Shown one piece after another: positions 1 through 6,377 of a stretch of DNA of 13,456 bases; position 1 is the stretch's first letter, and every line of letters starts with the position of its first letter. This stretch comes from Paracoccaceae bacterium (GTDB taxonomy: Bacteria > Pseudomonadota > Alphaproteobacteria > Rhodobacterales > Rhodobacteraceae), in the NCBI GenBank assembly GCA_020441345.1, contig JAGRMK010000128.1:1-13456 (forward strand), given 5' to 3'. Position numbers and translations under genes: made by a program. The notes beneath the pieces were generated by a model that was not told the DNA's origin, did no database searches, and saw nothing but the letters and a program-made list of their open reading frames with translations.

Positions 1-216
1 GCCAACCTGAAACAGGCGGCCTCGGCCAACCGGCTGATGCTGGAACGCCGCCGCGACCCCTGCATGTCCGAGGTCTTTCCCTGGGACCAGATCCCCGCGG
101 CGCATATGATGATGCTGAAGAACCAGCACAAGCCGGGTAACATGGCCGTCCTGGTGCAGGCCCCGACCACCGGGTTGCGCACCTTTGAGGATGCGCTGGA
201 GGCTGGTCGCCGCTGA
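1..216 (+). CDS. ccr: Crotonyl-CoA carboxylase/reductase, C-terminal 71 residues (partial)
   Basis: This is the 3' end of a gene that enters from the left edge in frame 1 and stops at TGA 214-216. The visible tail contains RRDPCMSEVFPWDQIP, KNQHKPGNMAVLV and GLRTFEDALEAG, which I recognise as the C-terminus of crotonyl-CoA carboxylase/reductase, closest from memory to Rhodobacter sphaeroides Ccr. The family is a cytoplasmic MDR-type NADPH-dependent enzyme that reductively carboxylates crotonyl-CoA to ethylmalonyl-CoA, the defining step of the ethylmalonyl-CoA pathway for acetyl-CoA assimilation. The catalytic and NADPH-binding parts lie outside the window. It is followed by a strong terminator, so it is probably the last gene of its transcript. 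A generic quinone-oxidoreductase-like MDR protein is the alternative, but the SEVFPWDQIP and HKPGNMAVLV segments argue for Ccr. Confidence 0.9.
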   Translation, partial: ANLKQAASANRLMLERRRDPCMSEVFPWDQIPAAHMMMLKNQHKPGNMAVLVQAPTTGLRTFEDALEAGRR

Positions 217-238
217 AGGCAGAGTAATGTCAATTCAG

Positions 239-266
239 GGGGCCGTCCGTTTCGGGCGGCCCCTTT
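239..266 (+). terminator. Intrinsic terminator after ccr
   Basis: An 11-bp stem pairs 239-249 with 253-263, with one G-T wobble and a TTT loop. TTT at 264-266 follows. It begins 22 bp after the ccr stop and about 85 bp before the gnd start, so it most likely ends ccr transcription and separates it from gnd. The U-tract is short, but the stem is long and almost entirely G-C. Confidence 0.8.
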
Positions 267-350
267 GCCATGGCGAGGCCGCGCGCCTTGGGGCTGGTCA
301 ACCTGCACCGCGATGCGCATGTTAGGGCAAACCGCCACAGGACAAGGGGC

Positions 351-1787
351 ATGCCCGTGACCGATACCGACCTGACCGACGCAGACCCGGCGCTGTCCTC
401 TATCGGCCTGATCGGGCTGGGCACCATGGGCGCGATGCTGGCGCTCAATATCGCGGAAAAAGGGTTCGACATCGCAGTGTTCAACCGGACCCACACAGTG
501 ACCGAGGGGTTCGTGCGGGACGCGGGCGCATTGGCCACGCGGATAACGCCGACGGCGACGCTGGCCGCCCTGGTCGCCGCGATTGCCCGCCCGCGCAAGA
601 TCATCCTGATGGTTCCCGCCGGTGCGGTCGTGGATCAGCAGATCGCGGCCCTTCGGCCCTTGATGGACCCGGGCGATCTGATCATCGACGCGGGCAACGC
701 CAATTTTCGCGATACCCAGCGGCGCGCGGCGGAACTGGGGGCGGGGTTCATCGGCATCGGTGTTTCTGGCGGCGCCGAAGGGGCACGGCACGGCCCGTCG
801 ATCATGGGCGGCGGCGCGCCTGCGGCCTGGGACCGCGTCGCACCTGTCCTGCGCGCCATCGCCGCCGCGTATGACGGCGTGCCCTGCGCCGCCTGGATGG
901 GCGAGGGCGGCGCGGGGCATTTCGTGAAAACCGTGCACAACGGAATCGAATACGCCGATATGCAACTGATCGCCGAGGTTTACGGTGTGATGCGCGACGG
1001 GTTGGGGATGACGGCGCAGCAGATCGCGCCGGTTTTCGCACGCTGGAACGACGGCCCGCTGCACTCCTACCTGGTCGAAATTTCGGCCAGCGTCGCCGAG
1101 GCCACCGACCCCGAGACCGGCGCGGCGATGCTCGACGTGATCCTGGATCGCGCGGGGCAAAAGGGCACCGGGCGCTGGACAGCGGTCGAGGCGCAGCACC
1201 TGGGGGCGCCGATCCCGGTGATCGAGGCGGCGGTGGCAGCGCGCAACATTTCGGCGGCTCTGGATGCGCGGCGAGCGGGTCAGGCGCGGTTCGGGGCGGC
1301 CCCAGGCGCGCTGCCTGAGGGGGCTTTGACCCTCGACGACCTGATGGCGGCGCTGATCGCCGGCAAGATCCTGTGTTACGCGCAGGGGTTCGCATTGCTC
1401 AACGGGGCGGGCGCGGCGTTTGACTGGTCGCTGGACCTGCCGTCCATCGCGCGGGTCTGGCGCGCGGGCTGCATCATACGCTCGCGGATGCTCAACGACA
1501 TGGCAGACGCGCTGACCGAGTCGCCTGATCGCAACCTGATGCTGGCGCCGGTTTTTGCCGACCTGGTCCAGCGCCACGCGCCCGCGCTGCGCAAGACCGC
1601 CACGGTGGCGATGACACACGGCCTGCCGGTGCCCGCGCTGACCGCCGCGCTGGGCTATTTCGACATGATGCGCACCGAGCGTTCGACCGCGAACATGATC
1701 CAGGCGCAGCGCGATTTCTTCGGCGCCCACGGGTTCGAGCGGCGGGATCGCGACGGCACCGGGTTCCACGGGCCCTGGGCCGGCTGA
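351..1787 (+). CDS. gnd: 6-phosphogluconate dehydrogenase, decarboxylating (NADP+)
   Basis: The 478-residue product oxidatively decarboxylates 6-phosphogluconate to ribulose 5-phosphate with NADP+ in the oxidative pentose-phosphate branch; it is cytoplasmic. An N-terminal Rossmann fold carries GLGTMG (22-27) and NRT (45-47, typical of NADP preference). The family signature GVSGGAEGARHGPS spans 137-150. The catalytic block has K193, H196, N197 and E200, with the same spacing as K183/H186/N187/E190 of the sheep enzyme. AGQKGTGRWT is at 268-277. The C-terminal QRDFFGAH segment supplies R454 and H460, equivalents of the residues donated across the dimer. I chose ATG 351 because AAGGGG lies just upstream; an in-frame ATG at 270 would add 27 unconserved residues overlapping the ccr terminator. 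Length is normal for the long decarboxylating form, and all key residues are intact. The isomerase gene follows after 23 bp, probably on the same transcript. Confidence 0.93.
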   Translation: MPVTDTDLTDADPALSSIGLIGLGTMGAMLALNIAEKGFDIAVFNRTHTVTEGFVRDAGALATRITPTATLAALVAAIARPRKIILMVPAGAVVDQQIAALRPLMDPGDLIIDAGNANFRDTQRRAAELGAGFIGIGVSGGAEGARHGPSIMGGGAPAAWDRVAPVLRAIAAAYDGVPCAAWMGEGGAGHFVKTVHNGIEYADMQLIAEVYGVMRDGLGMTAQQIAPVFARWNDGPLHSYLVEISASVAEATDPETGAAMLDVILDRAGQKGTGRWTAVEAQHLGAPIPVIEAAVAARNISAALDARRAGQARFGAAPGALPEGALTLDDLMAALIAGKILCYAQGFALLNGAGAAFDWSLDLPSIARVWRAGCIIRSRMLNDMADALTESPDRNLMLAPVFADLVQRHAPALRKTATVAMTHGLPVPALTAALGYFDMMRTERSTANMIQAQRDFFGAHGFERRDRDGTGFHGPWAG

Positions 1788-1810
1788 TCGCGGACAGTTT
1801 GGGGGATCAC

Positions 1811-2578
1811 ATGCGGTTTTCGGCCAACCTCGGGTTCTTGTGGACCGACCTCCCGCTGCCCGCGGCGATTCGCGCGGCGAAGCGGGCCGGATTCGACGCG
1901 GTCGAATGCCATTGGCCTTATGAGGTGCCCGTGGATGCCATGTGTCGCGCGCTGGATGAAACCGGCCTGCCGATGCTGGGGCTGAACACGCGGCGCGGCG
2001 ACCTTTCGCGGGGTGAAAACGGATTGGCGGCGTTGCCGGGGCGCGGCGCAGAGGCCCGCGCGGCGGTAGACGAGGCGTTGGGCTATGCCTGCGCCATCGG
2101 CGCGCAGAGCCTTCATGTCATGGCGGGCGTCGCCGAAGGGCCAGAGGCCCGCGCGGCGTTCCTTGATACGCTGCGATACGCTTGCGACCGCGCCGCGCCG
2201 CACAGGATCACGATCCTGATCGAACCCCTCAACCGGTATGACGCGCCGGGGTATTTTCTGAACACTACTGCGCAGGCGCAGACGATCCTTGCCGAGCTTG
2301 GGCGGACAAATGCGCGGCTGATGTTCGATTGCTACCATGTCGGTCGCACCGAGGGCGACGTGATCGCGCGGCTTGAAACCCTCTGGCCGATGATCGGGCA
2401 TATCCAGTTTGCCGCCGTCCCCGATCGGGGTGCGCCCGATCATGGAGATCTCGACTACCGGCAGGTATTCCGGGCCATCGCGCGGTTGGGCTGGACCCGC
2501 CCACTGGGGGCCGAGTACCGGCCTGGCACCGAGACCGGGGCGTCACTGGACTGGCTGGATTGGGCGCGCAGATTATGA
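1811..2578 (+). CDS. hyi: Hydroxypyruvate isomerase family TIM-barrel protein (Hyi/OtnI-like)
   Basis: The 255-residue product belongs to the xylose-isomerase-like TIM-barrel superfamily and resembles Escherichia coli Hyi along its length. Conserved blocks are FSANLGFLW (3-11), GFDAVE (27-32), NTRRGDLSRGENGLAALPGR (59-78), HVMAG (102-106) and PDRGAPDHGDLDY (204-216). Predicted divalent-metal ligands are E138 (IEPLN), D173 (FDCYH), Q199 (HIQ) and E235 (AEYRP), matching the family set. Known members interconvert hydroxypyruvate and tartronate semialdehyde, or isomerise 2-oxo-tetronates (OtnI); the sequence alone does not decide between them. I chose ATG 1811 because GGGGG at 1801-1805 is a well-placed ribosome binding site and homologues begin MRFSANL. 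An upstream TTG at 1799 is in frame but less likely. It lies 23 bp after gnd, suggesting a shared role in sugar-acid metabolism. Confidence 0.85.
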   Translation: MRFSANLGFLWTDLPLPAAIRAAKRAGFDAVECHWPYEVPVDAMCRALDETGLPMLGLNTRRGDLSRGENGLAALPGRGAEARAAVDEALGYACAIGAQSLHVMAGVAEGPEARAAFLDTLRYACDRAAPHRITILIEPLNRYDAPGYFLNTTAQAQTILAELGRTNARLMFDCYHVGRTEGDVIARLETLWPMIGHIQFAAVPDRGAPDHGDLDYRQVFRAIARLGWTRPLGAEYRPGTETGASLDWLDWARRL

Positions 2579-2672
2579 CGCGGCGGTTGCCTCCGCCGCC
2601 GCAACGCGATCAACGGTTTCTCAACACAGCCCTGCCTATCCTCTGCCACCGGTCACAGGCAGGAGCAGCGAT

Positions 2673-2864
2673 GTGCAGCATGAATGGATGATACGGGTTC
2701 TGGAAGATCTGCAAACCTATGCGCGCCTGCACCGGCTGAACGCGCTGGCCGAACATCTGGACCAGGCGCGGTTCCTGGCGATGACCGAAATTGCCAATCT
2801 GCCCCGTGGATGCACCGACCCCGATGTCGAGAACGCGCAGGGGAAAGCAGACAGCGCACGCTGA
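2673..2864 (+). CDS. Small conserved hypothetical protein (63 aa, GTG start)
   Basis: This is a short gene with GTG at 2673 and AGGAG at 2661-2665, seven bases upstream; an internal ATG at 2688 is the alternative start. The protein begins with QHEWMIRVLEDLQTYA, continues as an amphipathic helical segment (RLHRLNALAEHLDQARFLAMTEIANL), and ends in a polar tail of about 20 residues. From memory it resembles a small uncharacterised protein common in Rhodobacterales, with patterns like WILDVL.DL..FA...GL..LA..LD....A..EI. No signal peptide, membrane segment or cysteine pair is visible; there is one Cys. No function can be assigned. It stands alone, 94 bp after the isomerase and 85 bp before the exporter. 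The overlapping +3 frame (2684-2869) gives an Arg/Pro-rich translation typical of a shadow. Confidence 0.65.
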   Translation: MQHEWMIRVLEDLQTYARLHRLNALAEHLDQARFLAMTEIANLPRGCTDPDVENAQGKADSAR

Positions 2865-2869
2865 TCTGA

Positions 2870-2916
2870 GCCACGGTTTCTCGGGTGGCGCGGGTTTACA
2901 ATTGCGAAACCATGGC
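2870..2916. promoter_or_regulatory. Inverted repeat upstream of the LysE-type exporter
   Basis: The arms GCCACGGTTTC (2870-2880) and GAAACCATGGC (2906-2916) are complementary at 10 of 11 positions, around a 25-base spacer that contains GTTTACAATTGCGAAAC. The element ends about 33 bp before the exporter start and fills most of the 85-bp gap behind the small gene. It could be a regulator-binding region or a weak terminator of the small gene without a T-run. LysE/ArgO exporters are often controlled by LysR-type regulators, but none is encoded in this window, so a link is only inference. Confidence 0.3.
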
Positions 2917-2949
2917 GTTCAACCGGCGGATCCGTGAAAGAGGCTATCG

Positions 2950-3573
2950 ATGTTTGCTGCCTGTCTTGCCGGTTTCCTGTCCGGGTTGAGCCTGATCGCC
3001 GCGATTGGCGCACAGAATGCCTTTGTGCTGCGCCAGGGGCTGAAGCGCGAACATGTCGGGCTGGTGGTGGTGCTTTGCGCGGGGTCGGACGCGGTTCTGA
3101 TCATCGCGGGCGTCGCCGGGTTTTCGGTCGCCGCCGAACGCGCGCCCTGGCTGATGCCGGTGATGCTTTGGGGCGGGGTGGTGTTCCTGCTGGGCTATGG
3201 CGCGCTGCGGTTTCGCGCCGCGTGGCAAGGCGCAGAGGCGCTGACTGCGGGGGCCGGGGCGCCTGCGACGGCGCGTCGCGTCGTCCTGACGGTACTGGCG
3301 CTGACTTGGCTCAACCCGCATGTCTATCTCGATACGCTGGCGTTGCTGGGCGCGCTGTCGGCGCAATACGCTCCGTTTCAGGCCGCGTTCGGGCTTGGCG
3401 CGGTGTTTTCTTCGGCGGTGTTCTTTACGGCGCTGGGCTATGGTGCGCGGAGCCTGGCGCCGATCCTTGCGCGGCCCCGATCCTGGGTTGTGCTGGAGGG
3501 GGGGATTGGTGTCATCATGTGGGCGATTGCCGCCAGCCTCGCCTGGCAGGCCCTGACTGGGGGAGCCGGATGA
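2950..3573 (+). CDS. LysE/ArgO family amino-acid exporter
   Basis: The 207-residue integral inner-membrane protein belongs to the LysE superfamily. Family motifs are IGAQNAFVLRQGL (19-31), GSD (45-47) in the second hydrophobic segment, WGGVVFLLGYGALRF (74-88) and TWLNPHVYLDT (119-129). About six hydrophobic segments can be traced at roughly 1-20, 36-58, 67-88, 111-135, 143-166 and 178-202. The NPHVYLDT motif resembles E. coli ArgO more than Corynebacterium LysE, suggesting export of a basic amino acid such as arginine or lysine. The substrate is inferred. The Pro of the classical GPQN motif is Ala here, a common variant. The start ATG 2950 has AAAGAGG six bases upstream. Its TGA overlaps the ATG of the OsmC gene (ATGA at 3570-3573), so the two are translationally coupled. 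Confidence 0.85.
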   Translation: MFAACLAGFLSGLSLIAAIGAQNAFVLRQGLKREHVGLVVVLCAGSDAVLIIAGVAGFSVAAERAPWLMPVMLWGGVVFLLGYGALRFRAAWQGAEALTAGAGAPATARRVVLTVLALTWLNPHVYLDTLALLGALSAQYAPFQAAFGLGAVFSSAVFFTALGYGARSLAPILARPRSWVVLEGGIGVIMWAIAASLAWQALTGGAG

Positions 3574-4043
3574 AACGCCACGCCTATACCTCGCATATCC
3601 GCTGGACCGGGAACACCGGACAGGGCACCGCCAGTTATCGCGGATATACACGCAACTGGGATGTCGCCGTGCCGGGCAAGCCGGTGATTTCCTGTTCCAA
3701 CGATCCGATGCTGGGCGGCGATCCGGCGTTGATGAACCCTGAGGATTTGCTGCTCAGCGCGCTTTCGGCCTGTCATATGCTATGGTATCTTCATCTTGCC
3801 TCGGACGCAGGGATTGTCGTCACCGGTTACGAAGACACGCCCGAGGGACTGGGAGAGGTTGAGGCGAACGGCGCCGCGCGGTTTGTCTCGGCCGTTCTGC
3901 GGCCCGAGATCACGGTGCGCCCGGGGGCCGACTTGGCGCGGGCCGAGGCCCTTCACCACGAGATTCACAAGGTCTGCTTCATCGCGCGCTCGGTGAATTT
4001 CCCGGTGTCGATCGCCGCGCGGTTCACCATCGACGCGGCCTGA
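3570..4043 (+). CDS. OsmC family protein (putative thiol-dependent peroxidase)
   Basis: The 157-residue protein of the OsmC/Ohr fold probably reduces organic hydroperoxides or related electrophiles in the cytoplasm. Two family cysteines are present: C68 in LSACHMLWYLHL (65-76) and C136 in KVCFIARSVNFPV (134-146), the positions of the peroxidatic and resolving cysteines. NPEDLLLSALSACH and the early RWTG....G...Y....R.WD region fit the YhfA/OsmC-like branch rather than strict Ohr. A third cysteine, C42, is unlikely to be catalytic. The start at 3570 overlaps the stop of the exporter gene, with a G-rich ribosome site inside the exporter's 3' end. The cupin gene follows after 26 bp, so the three genes probably form one transcript. 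The exact peroxide substrate and thiol partner cannot be read from the sequence. Confidence 0.85.
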   Translation: MKRHAYTSHIRWTGNTGQGTASYRGYTRNWDVAVPGKPVISCSNDPMLGGDPALMNPEDLLLSALSACHMLWYLHLASDAGIVVTGYEDTPEGLGEVEANGAARFVSAVLRPEITVRPGADLARAEALHHEIHKVCFIARSVNFPVSIAARFTIDAA

Positions 4044-4069
4044 AGCACGACCCTGAAAGGAGAAAGATC

Positions 4070-4474
4070 ATGGAAATCCAGCGCAACGGTGCGATGCCTT
4101 CGCGACCCGGCCAGGCAGAGTATTTCACCGGATCGGTGCGGCTCGACGCTTCTTTCAAGCGTGATGACCCGGCGCGCGTCGGCGGCCTGACGGTGACCTT
4201 CGAGCCCGGCGCGCGCACCAACTGGCACACGCACCCGTTGGGCCAGACGCTGATCGTTCTGTCAGGAATTGGTCGCGTGCAGCGCGCGGGTGGCCCGGTT
4301 CACGAAATCCGCCCCGGCGATATCGTCTGGTTCGAACCGGGTGAGCGGCACTGGCATGGTGCCGCGCCAGACGTGGCGATGTCGCATCTGGCGATTGCCG
4401 AGGCGTTGGACGGCGTGACCGTGGACTGGCAAGAGCCGGTCCTGGACGCCGAATACGCCGCGCCGGTTGGCTGA
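4070..4474 (+). CDS. Single-domain cupin, hydroxynitrile-lyase-like (Mn-type)
   Basis: The 134-residue bicupin-free beta-barrel protein has an excellent ribosome site (AAAGGAG at 4056-4062, seven bases before ATG). Metal ligands are predicted to be H53, H55 and Q59 (WHTHPLGQT) and H94 (GERHWHG), with H106 in MSHLA nearby. From memory, the spacing and numbering coincide with the manganese-dependent cupin hydroxynitrile lyase of Granulicella tundricola (H53, H55, Q59, H94, H106), and most of the chain (YFTGSVRLD, FEPGARTNWHTHPLGQTLIV, PGDIVWFEPGE) is of that type. The physiological role of this branch is unknown; many relatives sit near carboxymuconolactone decarboxylase-like or oxidative-stress genes. 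Here it follows an OsmC gene, which suggests detoxification rather than cyanide chemistry. Cupin family membership is very likely; HNL activity is a hypothesis. Confidence 0.85.
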   Translation: MEIQRNGAMPSRPGQAEYFTGSVRLDASFKRDDPARVGGLTVTFEPGARTNWHTHPLGQTLIVLSGIGRVQRAGGPVHEIRPGDIVWFEPGERHWHGAAPDVAMSHLAIAEALDGVTVDWQEPVLDAEYAAPVG

Positions 4475-4703
4475 CGCGATAGCTGTTTTTCCCCTGACCG
4501 CACGGCAATTGCGCGGGGGCGAACCCGGTCGCCGGATGCGGGACGGCTTGGGTCTGCGGCACGCCAACGGGTTCGACACGACGAACGGAAGCACCCCGAA
4601 GCGGGGCTGCCCGCGGGTGCTTGCCTGACTGCGGGCTCCCGCGGGCGAACCGGCACCTCGCGAAAGGGCAGAAACTGGACCTGGGGTCGCCCTGGTTTGC
4701 GGA
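4475..4703. other. Convergent intergenic region between the cupin and hutU
   Basis: These 229 bp separate two converging genes and carry no credible gene on either strand: all open frames through it continue into hutU or the cupin out of frame. A T5 run lies at 4481-4487, shortly after the cupin stop, but I see no good stem in front of it. The remaining structure is the set of GC-rich inverted repeats at 4589-4646, annotated separately. Confidence 0.6.
4589..4646. terminator. Overlapping inverted repeats, probable bidirectional terminator
   Basis: Three alternative stems share this stretch: AAGCACCC (4589-4596) with GGGTGCTT (4615-4622); CCCCG/CGGGG (4594-4606) with a three-base AAG loop; and GCCCGCGGG (4609-4617) with CCCGCGGGC (4638-4646). 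All arms are perfect complements. The stems compete, because the second and third exclude the first. It lies about 60 bp past the hutU stop and 115 bp past the cupin stop. No clean T-run follows on either strand, so termination may be imperfect or the element may act as a 3'-end stabiliser. Confidence 0.5.
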
Positions 4704-6377
4704 TCAGGCTCCCAGGATGCGCGGCAAGCGCAAGCCGTGTTCGCGAGCACAGGCCACGGCGTCCTCGTAGCCGGCATCGGCGTGGCGCCAGACGCCGCTG
4801 GCCGGGTCGTTCCACAGCACACGCTCCAGCCGTCTGGCCGCTTCGGGTGTGCCATCGGCGCAGATGACCACGCCCGCATGCTGGCTGAACCCCATGCCGA
4901 CGCCGCCGCCGTGATGGATGCTGACCCAGGTGGCGCCCGATGCGGTGTTCACCAGCGCGTTCAGCAGCGGCCAGTCCGACACGGCGTCCGAACCGTCCTT
5001 CATCGCCTCGGTTTCCCGGTTGGGCGAGGCGACCGAGCCGCTGTCGAGATGGTCGCGCCCGATCACGACGGGAGCCTTGAGTTCGCCGCTGGCGACCATC
5101 TCGTTGAACGCAAGCCCCGCACGGTGCCGGTCGCCCAACCCGATCCAGCAGATCCGCGCGGGCAGGCCTTGAAAGGTGATGCGTTCGCGGGCCATGTCCA
5201 GCCACTGATGCAAATGCGTGTTCTCGGGGAACAGCTCTTTCATCTTCTGATCGGTCTTGTAGATATCCTCGGGGTCGCCCGACAAGGCCACCCAGCGGAA
5301 CGGGCCGATGCCGCGGCAGAACAGCGGGCGGATATAGGCGGGCACGAAGCCGGGAAAGGCAAAGGCGTTTTCCAGCCCTTCCTCCAGCGCGACCTGGCGG
5401 ATGTTGTTGCCGTAATCCAGCGTCGGAACGCCCGCGTTCCAGAAATCGACCATTGCCGCGACATGGGTTTTCATGCTGGCCCGCGCCGCTTTTTCAACGG
5501 CTTTCGGGTCGGTTTCCTGCTTTGCCTTCCAATCGGCCATCGTCCAGCCCTGCGGCAGGTAGCCGTGCAGCGGATCATGGGCGCTGGTCTGGTCAGTGAC
5601 CAGATCGGGGCGGATACCCCGGCGATACAGCTCGGGGAAGACATCGGCGGCATTGCCCAGAAGCCCCACCGATTTCGCCTCGCCCGCCATGGTCCAGCGG
5701 TCGATCATCGCGAGGGCTTCGTCCAGACTGTCGGTCTTTTCGTCGACATAGCGGGTGCGCAGACGGAAATCGATGCTGTCGGGGTTGCATTCGACCGCCA
5801 GGCAACACGCGCCCGCCATCACCGCCGCCAGCGGTTGCGCGCCGCCCATGCCGCCCAGACCGCCGGTGAGGATCCATTTGCCTGTCAGATTGCCGCCGTA
5901 ATGCTGGCGCCCGGCCTCGACAAAGGTTTCATAGGTGCCCTGAACGATCCCTTGGCTGCCGATGTAGATCCACGAGCCCGCCGTCATCTGGCCATACATC
6001 GCCAGACCCTTCTTATCGAGCTCGTTGAAATGATCCCAGGTCGCCCAATGCGGCACCAGGTTGGAGTTGGCGATCAGCACGCGTGGCGCGTCGGTATGGG
6101 TCTTGACGATGGCGATTGGCTTGCCCGACTGCACCACCAGGGTTTCGTCGCCCTCCAGGTCGCGCAGGCTGGCGACGATGCTGTCGAAATCGGCCCAGGT
6201 GCGCGCGGCGCGGCCGATCCCACCATAAACCACCAGTTCGTGCGGGTTCTCGGCCACGTCGGGGTGCAGGTTGTTCATCAGCATCCGCAGCGGGGCCTCG
6301 GTCAGCCAGCTTTTCGCCGTCAGGTCCGTGCCGGTCGCGGGATAGATGTCACGGGTATTCTTGCGCGGGTCGCTCAT
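4704..6377 (-). CDS. hutU: Urocanate hydratase
   Basis: The 557-residue enzyme adds water to urocanate to give 4-imidazolone-5-propionate, the second step of histidine degradation, using a tightly bound NAD+ as electrophile; it is cytoplasmic. The NAD-binding segment TGGLGGMGGAQP is at 171-182. The essential cysteine falls at C410 within LPARICWIGLGDR, the same number as the catalytic Cys410 of the Pseudomonas putida enzyme. TDQTSAHDPLHGYLP (261-275), YGNNIRQ (322-328), FCRGIGPFRWVALSGDPEDIY (353-373) and the C-terminal HHGGGVGMGFSQHAG are all intact. Length is standard. GGAGG lies five bases before the ATG, and that ATG overlaps the TGA of hutG (ATGA), so this is the last cistron of hutIGU. 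The stop is followed by the convergent repeat region. Confidence 0.97.
   Translation of the reverse strand: MSDPRKNTRDIYPATGTDLTAKSWLTEAPLRMLMNNLHPDVAENPHELVVYGGIGRAARTWADFDSIVASLRDLEGDETLVVQSGKPIAIVKTHTDAPRVLIANSNLVPHWATWDHFNELDKKGLAMYGQMTAGSWIYIGSQGIVQGTYETFVEAGRQHYGGNLTGKWILTGGLGGMGGAQPLAAVMAGACCLAVECNPDSIDFRLRTRYVDEKTDSLDEALAMIDRWTMAGEAKSVGLLGNAADVFPELYRRGIRPDLVTDQTSAHDPLHGYLPQGWTMADWKAKQETDPKAVEKAARASMKTHVAAMVDFWNAGVPTLDYGNNIRQVALEEGLENAFAFPGFVPAYIRPLFCRGIGPFRWVALSGDPEDIYKTDQKMKELFPENTHLHQWLDMARERITFQGLPARICWIGLGDRHRAGLAFNEMVASGELKAPVVIGRDHLDSGSVASPNRETEAMKDGSDAVSDWPLLNALVNTASGATWVSIHHGGGVGMGFSQHAGVVICADGTPEAARRLERVLWNDPASGVWRHADAGYEDAVACAREHGLRLPRILGA

Noticed and set aside
270..350. 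27-residue N-terminal extension of gnd
   Set aside because: It starts just after the ccr terminator, has no ribosome site and is unlike family N-termini; ATG 351 has AAGGGG upstream.
2580..2602. GCGGCGG/CCGCCGC stem after the isomerase gene
   Set aside because: A seven-bp stem exists but no T-run follows, and such GC triplet pairing arises easily in this composition.
2409..2864. 151-codon frame that includes the small gene
   Set aside because: Its first half overlaps the isomerase gene out of frame; only the part after GTG 2673 has a ribosome site and protein-like sequence.
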